The notes beneath the pieces are model-generated. The model was not told where the DNA came from. It searched no databases and was given only the letters and a program-made list of their open reading frames with translations. Both the position numbers and the translations under genes were made by a program. A stretch of 32,687 nt of DNA from an archaeon (lineage in GTDB: Archaea > Iainarchaeota > Iainarchaeia > Iainarchaeales > DTGL01), in the NCBI GenBank assembly GCA_029258755.1, contig JAPDKC010000034.1:1-32687 (forward strand), read 5' to 3'. Shown one piece after another: positions 7,609 to 15,282 of the stretch. How positions within the stretch are numbered: the stretch's first letter is position 1; the number at the start of each line of letters is the position of its first letter.

Positions 7609-9273
7609 TCACTTGATTCTATATATTAAAACACTTCTTCCTTTTTCTTCAACTCTTGCAACAAAACTCTTATCGAATTTTTTTAAGTAATTATATCCTT
7701 CCTTGAATAGATCGCTCTCAAAGTATCCTTCTATAAGATAGACACAGTCACTTTCTTCTAGTAGGCTATCGACTATAGGGACCGTAGAGCTAAATATTAG
7801 CCAGAGATTTACCGCTTTGCGCTTATTGTTTGGTAGAGCATCGCTTACCGTTATAAGATAGAGAGGGCTTATTACAGTGCAGCCATTCGGAATAAGCTCC
7901 ACTGCTCTAAAATATAAAGCCTCCGCTTTTGGCATCTCTTTTCGTGCATCCTTAAATAAGGACATTTTTGGTTGGAAACCTCCTGTGAGAAATAGCATAA
8001 TAAGTAAGATGAGCAAAAAATGTTCGCTTTGCAGCTTAAGCTTACGGCTTATTCTCTCAGAAATCTTCCAAGATGAAAAGGCGGCAAGCAAAGATATCGG
8101 TATAACAAGAGGATGTATAAATCGTACATAATCTGGACAAGTGCCACTTGGGCAGTACCCATAAAGGGTTGCGGTAAGGAAGAAGGAAATAAATATAAGC
8201 AAAACAAAAGCAACGCTTTTCAAATCCTTTTTCCTCATAAGAATAAAATTAATAAGGAATAAGAAGGAAACAATAGGGCTTATCAAGTAGGTAAAGCCAA
8301 CAATTTTTGCATAAGGGTTTTGGGAAGGAAGCAAAAGCTCATGCATAATTCTTGGAGCCTTGTTGTAGAAGCTTTCCAAGCTTATAAGCGCTTTGCCTCC
8401 ATAGTATTTGGAAAAAATTAGCCAATAGAAAAATACTGTTGAAAGCAAAAGGAAAAGCAGAAGGGCTGCAATACCATGGGCAGGATTCTTTAGGTGGCGC
8501 AAAGATTTTTTGTGTTCCCATAAAAGCATTAGAGCAAAGGGAAACAGCACAGCAACATATTGCTGATGCATATAAAGGGTTAGCGAAAGGCTTGCTGCTA
8601 GAAGGCATGATACAAGAAACTTTTTGCGCTTCAATGCTATTAGGAAAACAAAAATTGTTAGTGCAAGGAAGAAATTAGCGCTAGCTCTTACATTTCCAGT
8701 AGATGCAAACATTAGGTCTAAAGGAAACAGTGCAAAAATGCTTGCGGTATATAAGCCAGCTAAATCGCTTTTAAACAGAGCTCTTCCTATAAAAAACAGC
8801 AAAATTATGGTAGCTGAGCTAAGGATAGCGGATATTATTGGAGCGTATAGGGAGCTAAAGCCAAATAATAGGGAAGGGAGCACTATTAGGAACGCATATC
8901 CTGGAGGATAAAGCACCTGTTCGTAAAGCCTGCAGTCATCGATGTTTCCAAAAGCACAGTTCTTAACAAAAAGCCCCTTAGCCAGCATAAATCTTGCACT
9001 CTCAGCATATATGTAGCCATCGCTGTGCATACCATAGCTATATTCTGCATTCCTAAGCCAAAAACCAAGAATGAATATAAGAAAAAGGATAATCGCGGTT
9101 CTTTTACTAATTCTTATTTCTTCAAGCAGAACCCTTCTGTTTAAAAAAACCAAAGCTAGGAAGATAGCAGATATAAAAGCCATAACAAAAAGAGAGCCTC
9201 GAAGGAAAAACATATCTAAGAACCAATCGTATTGATAGGACGCATAGGGAATCCATGAGAGCGCTTGGTCCAT
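7609..9273 (-). CDS. Polytopic membrane glycosyltransferase (GT39/ArnT-like)
   Basis: The 554-residue protein has roughly ten to twelve hydrophobic segments. In the first large outside loop, GMHSDGYIYAESARFML and then YPPGYAFL match the GT-C pattern of an acidic catalytic residue and a YPPGY-like motif found in ArnT/PMT-type (PF13231, GT39/83) enzymes. Such enzymes transfer a sugar from a polyprenyl-phosphate carrier to a protein or lipid on the outer face of the membrane. The soluble C-terminal tail is short. It is the first gene of a minus-strand operon with the GT2 enzyme and a SPASM radical SAM enzyme. The acceptor is unknown. Confidence 0.75.
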   Translation of the reverse strand: MDQALSWIPYASYQYDWFLDMFFLRGSLFVMAFISAIFLALVFLNRRVLLEEIRISKRTAIILFLIFILGFWLRNAEYSYGMHSDGYIYAESARFMLAKGLFVKNCAFGNIDDCRLYEQVLYPPGYAFLIVLPSLLFGFSSLYAPIISAILSSATIILLFFIGRALFKSDLAGLYTASIFALFPLDLMFASTGNVRASANFFLALTIFVFLIALKRKKFLVSCLLAASLSLTLYMHQQYVAVLFPFALMLLWEHKKSLRHLKNPAHGIAALLLFLLLSTVFFYWLIFSKYYGGKALISLESFYNKAPRIMHELLLPSQNPYAKIVGFTYLISPIVSFLFLINFILMRKKDLKSVAFVLLIFISFFLTATLYGYCPSGTCPDYVRFIHPLVIPISLLAAFSSWKISERISRKLKLQSEHFLLILLIMLFLTGGFQPKMSLFKDARKEMPKAEALYFRAVELIPNGCTVISPLYLITVSDALPNNKRKAVNLWLIFSSTVPIVDSLLEESDCVYLIEGYFESDLFKEGYNYLKKFDKSFVARVEEKGRSVLIYRIK

Positions 9274-9294
9274 AATTCAAAGTTATATTAAAAT

Positions 9295-9304
9295 GTTATT
9301 AAAA
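9295..9304 (-). promoter_or_regulatory. TATA-like box of the membrane glycosyltransferase gene
   Basis: On the minus strand this reads TTTTAATAAC, centred 26 bases upstream of the start codon ending at 9273. It shares a 79-base divergent intergenic region with the promoter of the gene at 9353. Confidence 0.4.
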
Positions 9305-9321
9305 GCGATTATATCGAAAGG

Positions 9322-9329
9322 ATTTAATC
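9322..9329 (+). promoter_or_regulatory. TATA-like box of HxsC-like gene 2
   Basis: ATTTAATC is centred about 27 bases upstream of the ATG at 9353, again with leaderless spacing. Confidence 0.35.
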
Positions 9330-9352
9330 GTTTTTCAGGTTAAAATTGCTTT

Positions 9353-10267
9353 ATGGTTGAAAAGAAGACAGCATTGCTTTTAGGCTACAAATGCAACAAT
9401 TTTTGCAAGTTTTGCTATGCAGCTGATAAAAGGGATCTGCCTGTCATGAGCACAGAGGAAGCAAAAAGACAGCTTGAGTTAGCAAGGGAGAGGGGCTCGC
9501 GTTTTGTTGATTTTCTTGGCGGCGAGCCAACGATACGAAAAGACTTAGTAGAGCTAATAAGATATGCTAAAGAGCTCGGGTTTAAAACCATAAGTATTAC
9601 TACCAACGGTAGAATGCTTTCCAATATGGATTACGCTAAACAACTTGTTGAAGCAGGCTTAAACTCAGCTGTTTTCTCCATTCATGGGCACAAAGCAGAG
9701 CTACATGATTATTTAGTTAGCGTTAAAGGCGCATTCGAGCAAACAACTAAGGGAATGCGAAACCTCCGTTCAATTTCGGATGGAATATATATATGCACAA
9801 ACACGGTCATAGTAAAACCAAAAATAAAATTCTTGCCAAGAATAGCAGAGCTTAATGCTAAACTAGGGGCAAATGGAATGGAATTCATATTCCCGCATCC
9901 GAGAGGAAATGCTTACAAAAATTTTGAGGAGATGGTTCCGCATTTAGCAGAACTTATCGATGTGGTTCCAAAAACGATAAGTGTTGGTATACGCTATGGA
10001 ATAAAGCATTGCGTTTTTCGTTACGTGCCATTTTGCTATATGTACGGGTTCTTAAAATATCTCAGCGAATATATTGCTAGGGATAGGCTTGCTGAAGAGC
10101 ATATTGGTCCAGAATTTCAAGACCTAGAGGTGGAGAAGAATAGAGCATTATATGGTCGTGTAAAAGGGCCTCAATGTTTCGGCTGTAAGTATTATAACAT
10201 CTGCGAGGGCATATTCAAGGAATATGCTGAGAAGCGTGGTTTTGAAGAACTTGTGCCTGTGCCTTAG
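9353..10267 (+). CDS. HxsC-like radical SAM protein 2
   Basis: The 304-residue protein has CNNFCKFC at C14, C18 and C21, LGGEPTIRKD, TTNGRM, a HGHKAELHDYL segment and KGAF. Late cysteines are one in PFCYMYG and three in C-x2-C-x5-C-EG near the end. It is therefore a close paralog of the protein at 2365 with the same short auxiliary-cluster domain. Its stop codon is directly followed by the GTG start of a small membrane-anchored protein, making that protein or another pilin-like protein a candidate partner or substrate. Like the other paralogs it starts only about a dozen residues before the cluster motif, so no leader-binding domain is fused to it. Confidence 0.75.
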   Translation: MVEKKTALLLGYKCNNFCKFCYAADKRDLPVMSTEEAKRQLELARERGSRFVDFLGGEPTIRKDLVELIRYAKELGFKTISITTNGRMLSNMDYAKQLVEAGLNSAVFSIHGHKAELHDYLVSVKGAFEQTTKGMRNLRSISDGIYICTNTVIVKPKIKFLPRIAELNAKLGANGMEFIFPHPRGNAYKNFEEMVPHLAELIDVVPKTISVGIRYGIKHCVFRYVPFCYMYGFLKYLSEYIARDRLAEEHIGPEFQDLEVEKNRALYGRVKGPQCFGCKYYNICEGIFKEYAEKRGFEELVPVP

Positions 10268-10717
10268 GTGAGAATCATGAAGATGAAGACACTGAAAAAG
10301 GCCTTGAAAAACAAAAGATATGGCATACCAATAGCGTTTCTTTTAGTGATTCTTATAGGAGGCATCTTCTATTACATACAGGAATCTTATATACTCTCTC
10401 AAATCTTTGTAGCTGAAAGAGAAAACTGTGTGCTTGAATATGGCAATTGGGAATGTGTGGATGGCAAAATAGCAATACCGTTCTATAACGCTGGCGAGAA
10501 GGACATAACATTCACAAGTGTCACAATTCCAGTAAGAAATGGGGAAAACATATATAATGTTGATGAGCCTCTGAAATCAGGAAGCACGGGCGTACTTATA
10601 ACAGCAAACTGCGATGAAATAGTTTCAGAGAACTTTATATTAAAATGGTGCTGTGGCGATAAGTGCTTTGTAGCACCTATGGATAGGCCGGACTCTAACA
10701 TTACCCTAATGCGTTAG
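10268..10717 (+). CDS. Small membrane-anchored, pilin-like protein of unknown function
   Basis: The 149-residue protein has a basic N-terminus, KNKRYGIP, then a hydrophobic segment at about residues 19-38, then a polar region with predicted strands and six cysteines, including a CCGDKC group. The layout of basic residues, a glycine, a hydrophobic helix and a beta-rich outside domain is that of archaeal pilin-like proteins, and KRYG/IPIA could be a class III cleavage site, but no pilin family is recognised. The GTG start abuts the stop of HxsC-like 2; an ATG at 10277 or 10283 would do equally well. A methyltransferase gene follows after eight bases. It is either a substrate of the neighbouring enzymes or a membrane partner. 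Confidence 0.6.
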   Translation: MRIMKMKTLKKALKNKRYGIPIAFLLVILIGGIFYYIQESYILSQIFVAERENCVLEYGNWECVDGKIAIPFYNAGEKDITFTSVTIPVRNGENIYNVDEPLKSGSTGVLITANCDEIVSENFILKWCCGDKCFVAPMDRPDSNITLMR

Positions 10718-10725
10718 GTGCTTAC

Positions 10726-11673
10726 ATGCTCTTATTGCTTTTGGATTATGGAAAAGAGATTGTGCTAAACTCACAAATGCTTCCAAAGATTAAAGCAGGA
10801 AGCAAAGTTGTGGTTCTCTTTTCTTATAATGAGCTTTTCTGGAATAAGGAGCTAGAGGAAAAAAATTCGAATAAGCTCGAACTTCTACTAAAGCTTAGCA
10901 GGGAAAAGGGCATTGAGCTTTTTCCCATACCTGCCTGCTCCGCAAAACAAGAGATTGTTGAGGAATTCAATAGAAGAGCTATTCATGTTGAGCCGAGAGG
11001 CTTTTATACAGAAGGAGCTTATCTGAAACCAATATTTCTCTATAAGAAGATACAAGAAAAAGGGCTAAGACTGTTTGATATTTGTACAAAATGCTCAATG
11101 TACAATAAAAAATGCCCTGGTTGTTTTGAGGTTTATAGCGGTAGAAACATAAACATACTTATGAATGCTGTGCTTAGGCAAATACATCCCAAAGACATTG
11201 TTGTGGATATTGGCTGTGGTCAAGGATTTTATATAGAGGATTTGGTTGATATGCTTAATGCTCCGGAACAATTGTTTTTAATAGACCCTAAGCTCATTCT
11301 GCTAAAGGAGCTTCCAACAGCACTCAACATAAGCTTCTCAAGGAAACCAGTTTTGATATGTTCTGTAGCTGAAAATATCCCTCTTAAATCTAAAATATGT
11401 GATGTAGCATTGCTAATAAACTCCTTTGGTCACTTCTATGGGCCATCAAGAGCTATTTTAGAAATATTTAGAGTTCTAAAAGACGGTGGCAGAGTTTATC
11501 TTATTGAAAGTGAAGAAGTTCCAGAGGAAGATAAAGCAGAAAATTATGAGAAGCACAACATGCTCACTAAGGAGGGGATAAAGGAGCTTTTTAGGGAGGG
11601 AGGGTTCAGCATAGGTATGAGCAAGGAAGCTAAACCCTATTACTTATTAGTATTTAAAAAGCAAAGCTTGTAG
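10726..11673 (+). CDS. SAM-dependent methyltransferase with an N-terminal Cys-motif domain
   Basis: Residues 158-290 form a class I methyltransferase (Methyltransf_11 type). Motif I is DIGCGQG (161-167), and the post-motif VALLINSFGHFYGP and LKDGGRVYLIE are typical. Residues 1-140 are an unfamiliar alpha/beta domain ending in a CxxC-x6-CxxC group (C120, C123, C130, C133), which would bind zinc or an iron-sulfur cluster. It is the third gene of a tight operon after HxsC-like 2 and the pilin-like protein. The methyl acceptor may be a peptide, a lipid-linked sugar or a small molecule; the sequence does not decide. The unusual N-terminal domain hints at substrate recognition. Confidence 0.75.
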   Translation: MLLLLLDYGKEIVLNSQMLPKIKAGSKVVVLFSYNELFWNKELEEKNSNKLELLLKLSREKGIELFPIPACSAKQEIVEEFNRRAIHVEPRGFYTEGAYLKPIFLYKKIQEKGLRLFDICTKCSMYNKKCPGCFEVYSGRNINILMNAVLRQIHPKDIVVDIGCGQGFYIEDLVDMLNAPEQLFLIDPKLILLKELPTALNISFSRKPVLICSVAENIPLKSKICDVALLINSFGHFYGPSRAILEIFRVLKDGGRVYLIESEEVPEEDKAENYEKHNMLTKEGIKELFREGGFSIGMSKEAKPYYLLVFKKQSL

Positions 11674-11682
11674 CTAAACTAA

Positions 11683-11690
11683 CTTAAAAG
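11683..11690 (+). promoter_or_regulatory. TATA-like box before the second membrane glycosyltransferase
   Basis: CTTAAAAG is centred 27 bases upstream of the ATG at 11714, in a 40-base gap after the methyltransferase gene. Confidence 0.4.
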
Positions 11691-11713
11691 TTTTTCCATT
11701 TATTTAGAAAAAT

Positions 11714-13303
11714 ATGTTTATAGTTTCAGATTTCTTTATTTGGATTTCAAGGAATTTTTCGTTACATTTTGTTCTCTTAAATATGCTAGCAATACTTCTT
11801 CTAATCTATATGAGCAGGGATTCTCTATCTAAAACCTTTTCAGGGCTTACGAAAAAAGATTTCTTGGCTCTCGCTGCAATATTTTTTCTTGCTTTAATGT
11901 TGCGATTGTTTGGCGATAGCTGTGTTACAACTAGTGCAAAACTTTGGGGCCATGTAGATGTTGCTGAGCGTTTCTTTCCTTCGAAACAGCTTCCCTTAGA
12001 TGAGATAAGCTATCCCAAAGGATATGCTAGTTTGCTATGGGTACTTTTTATACTATTCGGAAAAAGCTTTGCCACAATATTTTGGCTTAATGTTCTAGCA
12101 TCAGCTCTAACAGCAATATTGGTATTTTTCATCACATATGTTCTTTCTAGACACAAAACAACAGCATATTTAGCTTCCTTATTCTATGCAACATTTCCTC
12201 TTTCCATACACTTTACGCAGCATTCTACAGAAATGATTGTATCGGTTTTTTTGCTTTCCCTAGCAGCGTTTTTCATATTAATTTCTTTAGAAAGAACAAA
12301 TACCTTAACGTTGGCACTATCTTTCTCATCTATAGTACTTGCTATTTCTTTTAGGTTAGAAAACATCCTGCTCCTTGGCTGCTTTATAGTAGCATGTTTT
12401 ATATTCCTTAAGAAAAGCGATATGAGAAAAATTGTCATTTCAGCAGCAATAGGCTTTATTCTTTCGCTTTCTCTAGTAGGGTTTTTTATAAGAGCGCCGC
12501 AGAGCTTTGGTTTTAATGAAGCCGCTGTGCATGATCCTCTTTGCAGGGCTGCGGAATGTTTTATTAGAAAGTTTTTTCCAAATGCAAAACCAGGACTTAT
12601 AACATTGGATTTTTTCGCTCTAAATCTTTCCACATTGCTCAATTTTTTTATAAACGAGAGCTTTTTCCCCTTAGCAATACTTATCTTTCTGCCCTTTGCT
12701 GTAGGATTTTGGCTGAAGCATAACAATAAAACAGTGTTCTTTTTCCTCTGGCTTTTAGGTTTTTTCCTAGGTTTCTCGCTGTTTTGGGCAACGTGGTTTG
12801 TTGGCTATAAGCTTTATATGCTCCAATTAACAATCCCTCTTTCTGTGCTTGCCGCCCTTGGAGTAAAATTTCTTTATGATTTTGTGACTCAGAAAACTTC
12901 TTTTAAGAAGAACACCAAACATTTAAGATTGGTTTTCATTGTATTGTTAGCCTTGCTTTTCTTGAGAATGTTTATTTACAGCGATGTTTATGTGAAAAAA
13001 AGCGAATGCTTCTTTGATGAGCTAAACAAAGCTAAAGCATTTGTAGGGGATGATTGCATAGCTGTCGATGATGTTGATTTAGATATTAAAACACCTGCAA
13101 AAAGGATTTTCAAGTATTTCTTTCCTAAAAACCGCGTGACAACGGAGCCTGAATGTAAGCAATTTACTTACTTCAAGCTCAAGGATAGATTTTTCATACC
13201 CATAGAAAAAAATCCGTTAATGGAATTCTTCGCGCAGAGATGCGAATTTAATAGAGTTTATAATTCAGGCTATTTTGAAGCATTTAAGGTTTATTGCAGC
13301 TAA
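11714..13303 (+). CDS. Polytopic membrane glycosyltransferase (GT39-like)
   Basis: The 529-residue protein has about ten to twelve membrane segments. The first outer loop contains LWGHVDVAERFF and then SYPKGYASLLWV, a GT-C type loop like that of the protein at 7609-9273 but divergent. A soluble C-terminal tail of about 100 residues follows, with five or six cysteines. It probably transfers a sugar from a polyprenyl-phosphate donor outside the membrane. The gene ends four bases into the convergent epimerase gene. It has its own TATA-like box, so it may be expressed apart from the upstream operon. Confidence 0.65.
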   Translation: MFIVSDFFIWISRNFSLHFVLLNMLAILLLIYMSRDSLSKTFSGLTKKDFLALAAIFFLALMLRLFGDSCVTTSAKLWGHVDVAERFFPSKQLPLDEISYPKGYASLLWVLFILFGKSFATIFWLNVLASALTAILVFFITYVLSRHKTTAYLASLFYATFPLSIHFTQHSTEMIVSVFLLSLAAFFILISLERTNTLTLALSFSSIVLAISFRLENILLLGCFIVACFIFLKKSDMRKIVISAAIGFILSLSLVGFFIRAPQSFGFNEAAVHDPLCRAAECFIRKFFPNAKPGLITLDFFALNLSTLLNFFINESFFPLAILIFLPFAVGFWLKHNNKTVFFFLWLLGFFLGFSLFWATWFVGYKLYMLQLTIPLSVLAALGVKFLYDFVTQKTSFKKNTKHLRLVFIVLLALLFLRMFIYSDVYVKKSECFFDELNKAKAFVGDDCIAVDDVDLDIKTPAKRIFKYFFPKNRVTTEPECKQFTYFKLKDRFFIPIEKNPLMEFFAQRCEFNRVYNSGYFEAFKVYCS

Positions 13304-14322
13304 CTATAAATTTTTGCTAAGTAATCCTTATTCGCTTTCACCCATCCAATAAGCTTTTCAATTCCTTCTTCAATTCCAACTTTTGGTTTCCAGCCAAGAA
13401 GCTTTTCTGCTTTGTAATAATTGGTGTAATAAACCTTTTGGTCGCCAGCTCGCCAATCGTAAAAGCTTTTGCTTATTCTTTTCCCAGTCTTCTCTTCTAT
13501 AATGTTAATGACCTCTAATAAAGAAGCTGAGTTATTCTTGCCGCCCCCTATGTTGAATATTTCCCCAAAATACTTCTTTTGCAGCGCAAGCTCTATCGCT
13601 TCTATAAGGTCGTCTATGTAAAGCAAATCTCTTACTTGTTTGCCATTCCCAAAAATTCTTATGGGCTTTTCCAGCAAAGCAGCGATAACAAACCATGCAA
13701 CCCAACCCTGAGCTTCTAAGCCAAGCTGCCTCGGTCCATAGATACAAGAAAGCCTGAAAATAACGTTTTTCAATCCATAAAGCTTTGCATATTCCTTAAC
13801 GTATTGATCTGCGCTTCCTTTGCTGCAGCCATAAGGTGTTTGAAAATCAAGAGGCATTGTTTCATCGACACCTTTCTTCAAATCCACAAAATCATACCTG
13901 TGTTGCGCTTCCACAATTTTTGCTCCGGAAAGCTCACCATAAACCTTATTCGTGGATGAATAAAACAAGGAGCAGTCACTATTGCTTCTTCTTATAGCTT
14001 CCAGCAGATTTAGCGTGCCTAAGATATTTGTTTCGAAATCTGCCAAAGGCTCTTTAATCGATACAGGCACTGATGTTTGAGCAGCAAAGTGATAAACTTC
14101 ATCACATTCCCTAACCAGATCATACAATTTTTCGAAATCCCTGCTTATATCTCCTCTCACAATAACAATTCCAGGATGCTGTTCTTTGAGCCATTTTGCA
14201 TTAAGTTCTGTGCCTCTTCTGGAAAAATTATCGAAGACAATAACTTCGTAGCCTTTGCTAGCTAATCTATGAGCCATATTAGAGCCGATAAATCCAGCGC
14301 CACCAGTAACAAGAGCCTTCAT
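13300..14322 (-). CDS. CDP-paratose 2-epimerase-like NAD-dependent epimerase
   Basis: This is an extended short-chain dehydrogenase of 340 residues. The NAD-binding motif GGAGFIG is at 7-13. The catalytic set is S123/T124 with Y164 and K168 in TPYGCSKGSADQY. DNFSRRGTELNAKWL, SSTNKVYGEL, PLDFQTPYGCSKG and GWVAWF are hallmarks of CDP-paratose/tyvelose 2-epimerases rather than ordinary GalE. Those enzymes invert C2 of a CDP-3,6-dideoxyhexose. The CDP-sugar 3-dehydration enzymes that normally make its substrate are not in this window, so the true substrate may be another nucleotide sugar. It is a single gene on the minus strand and likely supplies the nearby glycosyltransferases. Confidence 0.8.
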   Translation of the reverse strand: MKALVTGGAGFIGSNMAHRLASKGYEVIVFDNFSRRGTELNAKWLKEQHPGIVIVRGDISRDFEKLYDLVRECDEVYHFAAQTSVPVSIKEPLADFETNILGTLNLLEAIRRSNSDCSLFYSSTNKVYGELSGAKIVEAQHRYDFVDLKKGVDETMPLDFQTPYGCSKGSADQYVKEYAKLYGLKNVIFRLSCIYGPRQLGLEAQGWVAWFVIAALLEKPIRIFGNGKQVRDLLYIDDLIEAIELALQKKYFGEIFNIGGGKNNSASLLEVINIIEEKTGKRISKSFYDWRAGDQKVYYTNYYKAEKLLGWKPKVGIEEGIEKLIGWVKANKDYLAKIYS

Positions 14323-14353
14323 TTATATCCCTTAAAAAAGCGTCTTATCTAAC

Positions 14354-14363
14354 TAAAATATAT
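14354..14363 (-). promoter_or_regulatory. TATA-like box of the epimerase gene
   Basis: The minus strand reads ATATTTTAG in this AT-rich stretch, about 36 bases upstream of the start codon ending at 14322. It lies in an 81-base divergent spacer shared with the promoter of the gene at 14404. Confidence 0.3.
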
Positions 14364-14370
14364 CCCTAAG

Positions 14371-14378
14371 TATTTTAA
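14371..14378 (+). promoter_or_regulatory. TATA-like box of HxsC-like gene 3
   Basis: TATTTTAA is centred 29 bases upstream of the ATG at 14404. The same core, TATTTTAA, is found before the H-x-S precursor gene on the other strand. Confidence 0.4.
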
Positions 14379-14403
14379 GTTATTTTAGATTACTTAGATT
14401 ATA

Positions 14404-15282
14404 ATGCTTAATTACTATACATGCGTACTTGGGTATTCTTGCAATAACTCTTGCATATTCTGCACAAGACCTAATGATGCTAGTATGCCAAACGTTTGGG
14501 GTTATGTAGAAGATAAAAGTACGAAGCAGATATTCAACGAGCTTGCTGAAGCAAGAAAACAATTCAATGGCGTCATTCTTACTGGCGGCGAGCCAGCTAT
14601 TCGCAGGGATTTCTTTGAAATACTACAAAAATGTGTTGACCTTGGCTTTGAAAAGATTTCAATTCAAACAAACGCGCGCAAATTCGCTGACAAAATGTTT
14701 GCCGAAAAGACAATAAAAATTCTTGGTGATAGGGCTGATTTTTATGTTTCTTTCCATTCCCATAGAAAGGAACTCTTTAACAAGCTTAGCGGAACAAATG
14801 CTTACGATGAAGCCCTTACAGGACTGAAAAACCTCCTTTCTTTAAGTGAACAAGTTCGAACCAATACTGTAGTAATGAAACCAAATTATAAAGAGCTTCC
14901 TGAAATAGCTAAATTTTTGTGCGATTTAGGAGTAAAGGAAATTGAGTTCATGTTTGTTCATCCAAATGGAATGGCTTGGGTAAATCGCAAACAAATAGTT
15001 CCTAGAATTGAAAATACAATTCCCTTTGTAAAAAAAGCTATAGATGTGGCGGAGATGTATGGAGTAAGGGCCACGGCAACATGCTTTCCCATATGCGCTC
15101 TAGATAATAAATGCAAAACCAAGGCTTCAGAACTTTTTTTGCCAGAACATATGATCATAAAAAATCCCAAAGCAAGAACCAAAGATGAAAAATGCAAAGA
15201 TTGCAAATATTTTCGTAATTGTTGGGGTATATGGACAAATTATTTAAAGATTTTTCCCTTCGAGTTTAATCCCCAACATTAA
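14404..15282 (+). CDS. HxsC-like radical SAM protein 3
   Basis: The 292-residue protein has CNNSCIFC at C13, C17 and C20, LTGGEPAIRRD, QTNARKFAD, FHSHRKELF and NTVVMKPN. Auxiliary cysteines are one in CFPICALDN and three in CKDCKYFRNCWG near the C-terminus. It belongs to the same paralog group as the genes at 2365 and 9353, but it is shorter between the two cysteine groups and lacks the GYE-x-Y motif. The divergence suggests a different substrate. It stands alone on the plus strand. Its 3' end overlaps the convergent FemAB-like gene by 17 bases. Confidence 0.75.
   Translation: MLNYYTCVLGYSCNNSCIFCTRPNDASMPNVWGYVEDKSTKQIFNELAEARKQFNGVILTGGEPAIRRDFFEILQKCVDLGFEKISIQTNARKFADKMFAEKTIKILGDRADFYVSFHSHRKELFNKLSGTNAYDEALTGLKNLLSLSEQVRTNTVVMKPNYKELPEIAKFLCDLGVKEIEFMFVHPNGMAWVNRKQIVPRIENTIPFVKKAIDVAEMYGVRATATCFPICALDNKCKTKASELFLPEHMIIKNPKARTKDEKCKDCKYFRNCWGIWTNYLKIFPFEFNPQH

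Noticed and set aside
8339-9068. Several frames of 60-95 residues opposite or inside the membrane glycosyltransferase
   Set aside because: They lie within a 554-residue gene with clear membrane segments and GT-C motifs.
12184-12726. A 180-residue minus-strand frame
   Set aside because: It is antisense to the membrane glycosyltransferase at 11714-13303, basic and without motifs or a promoter.
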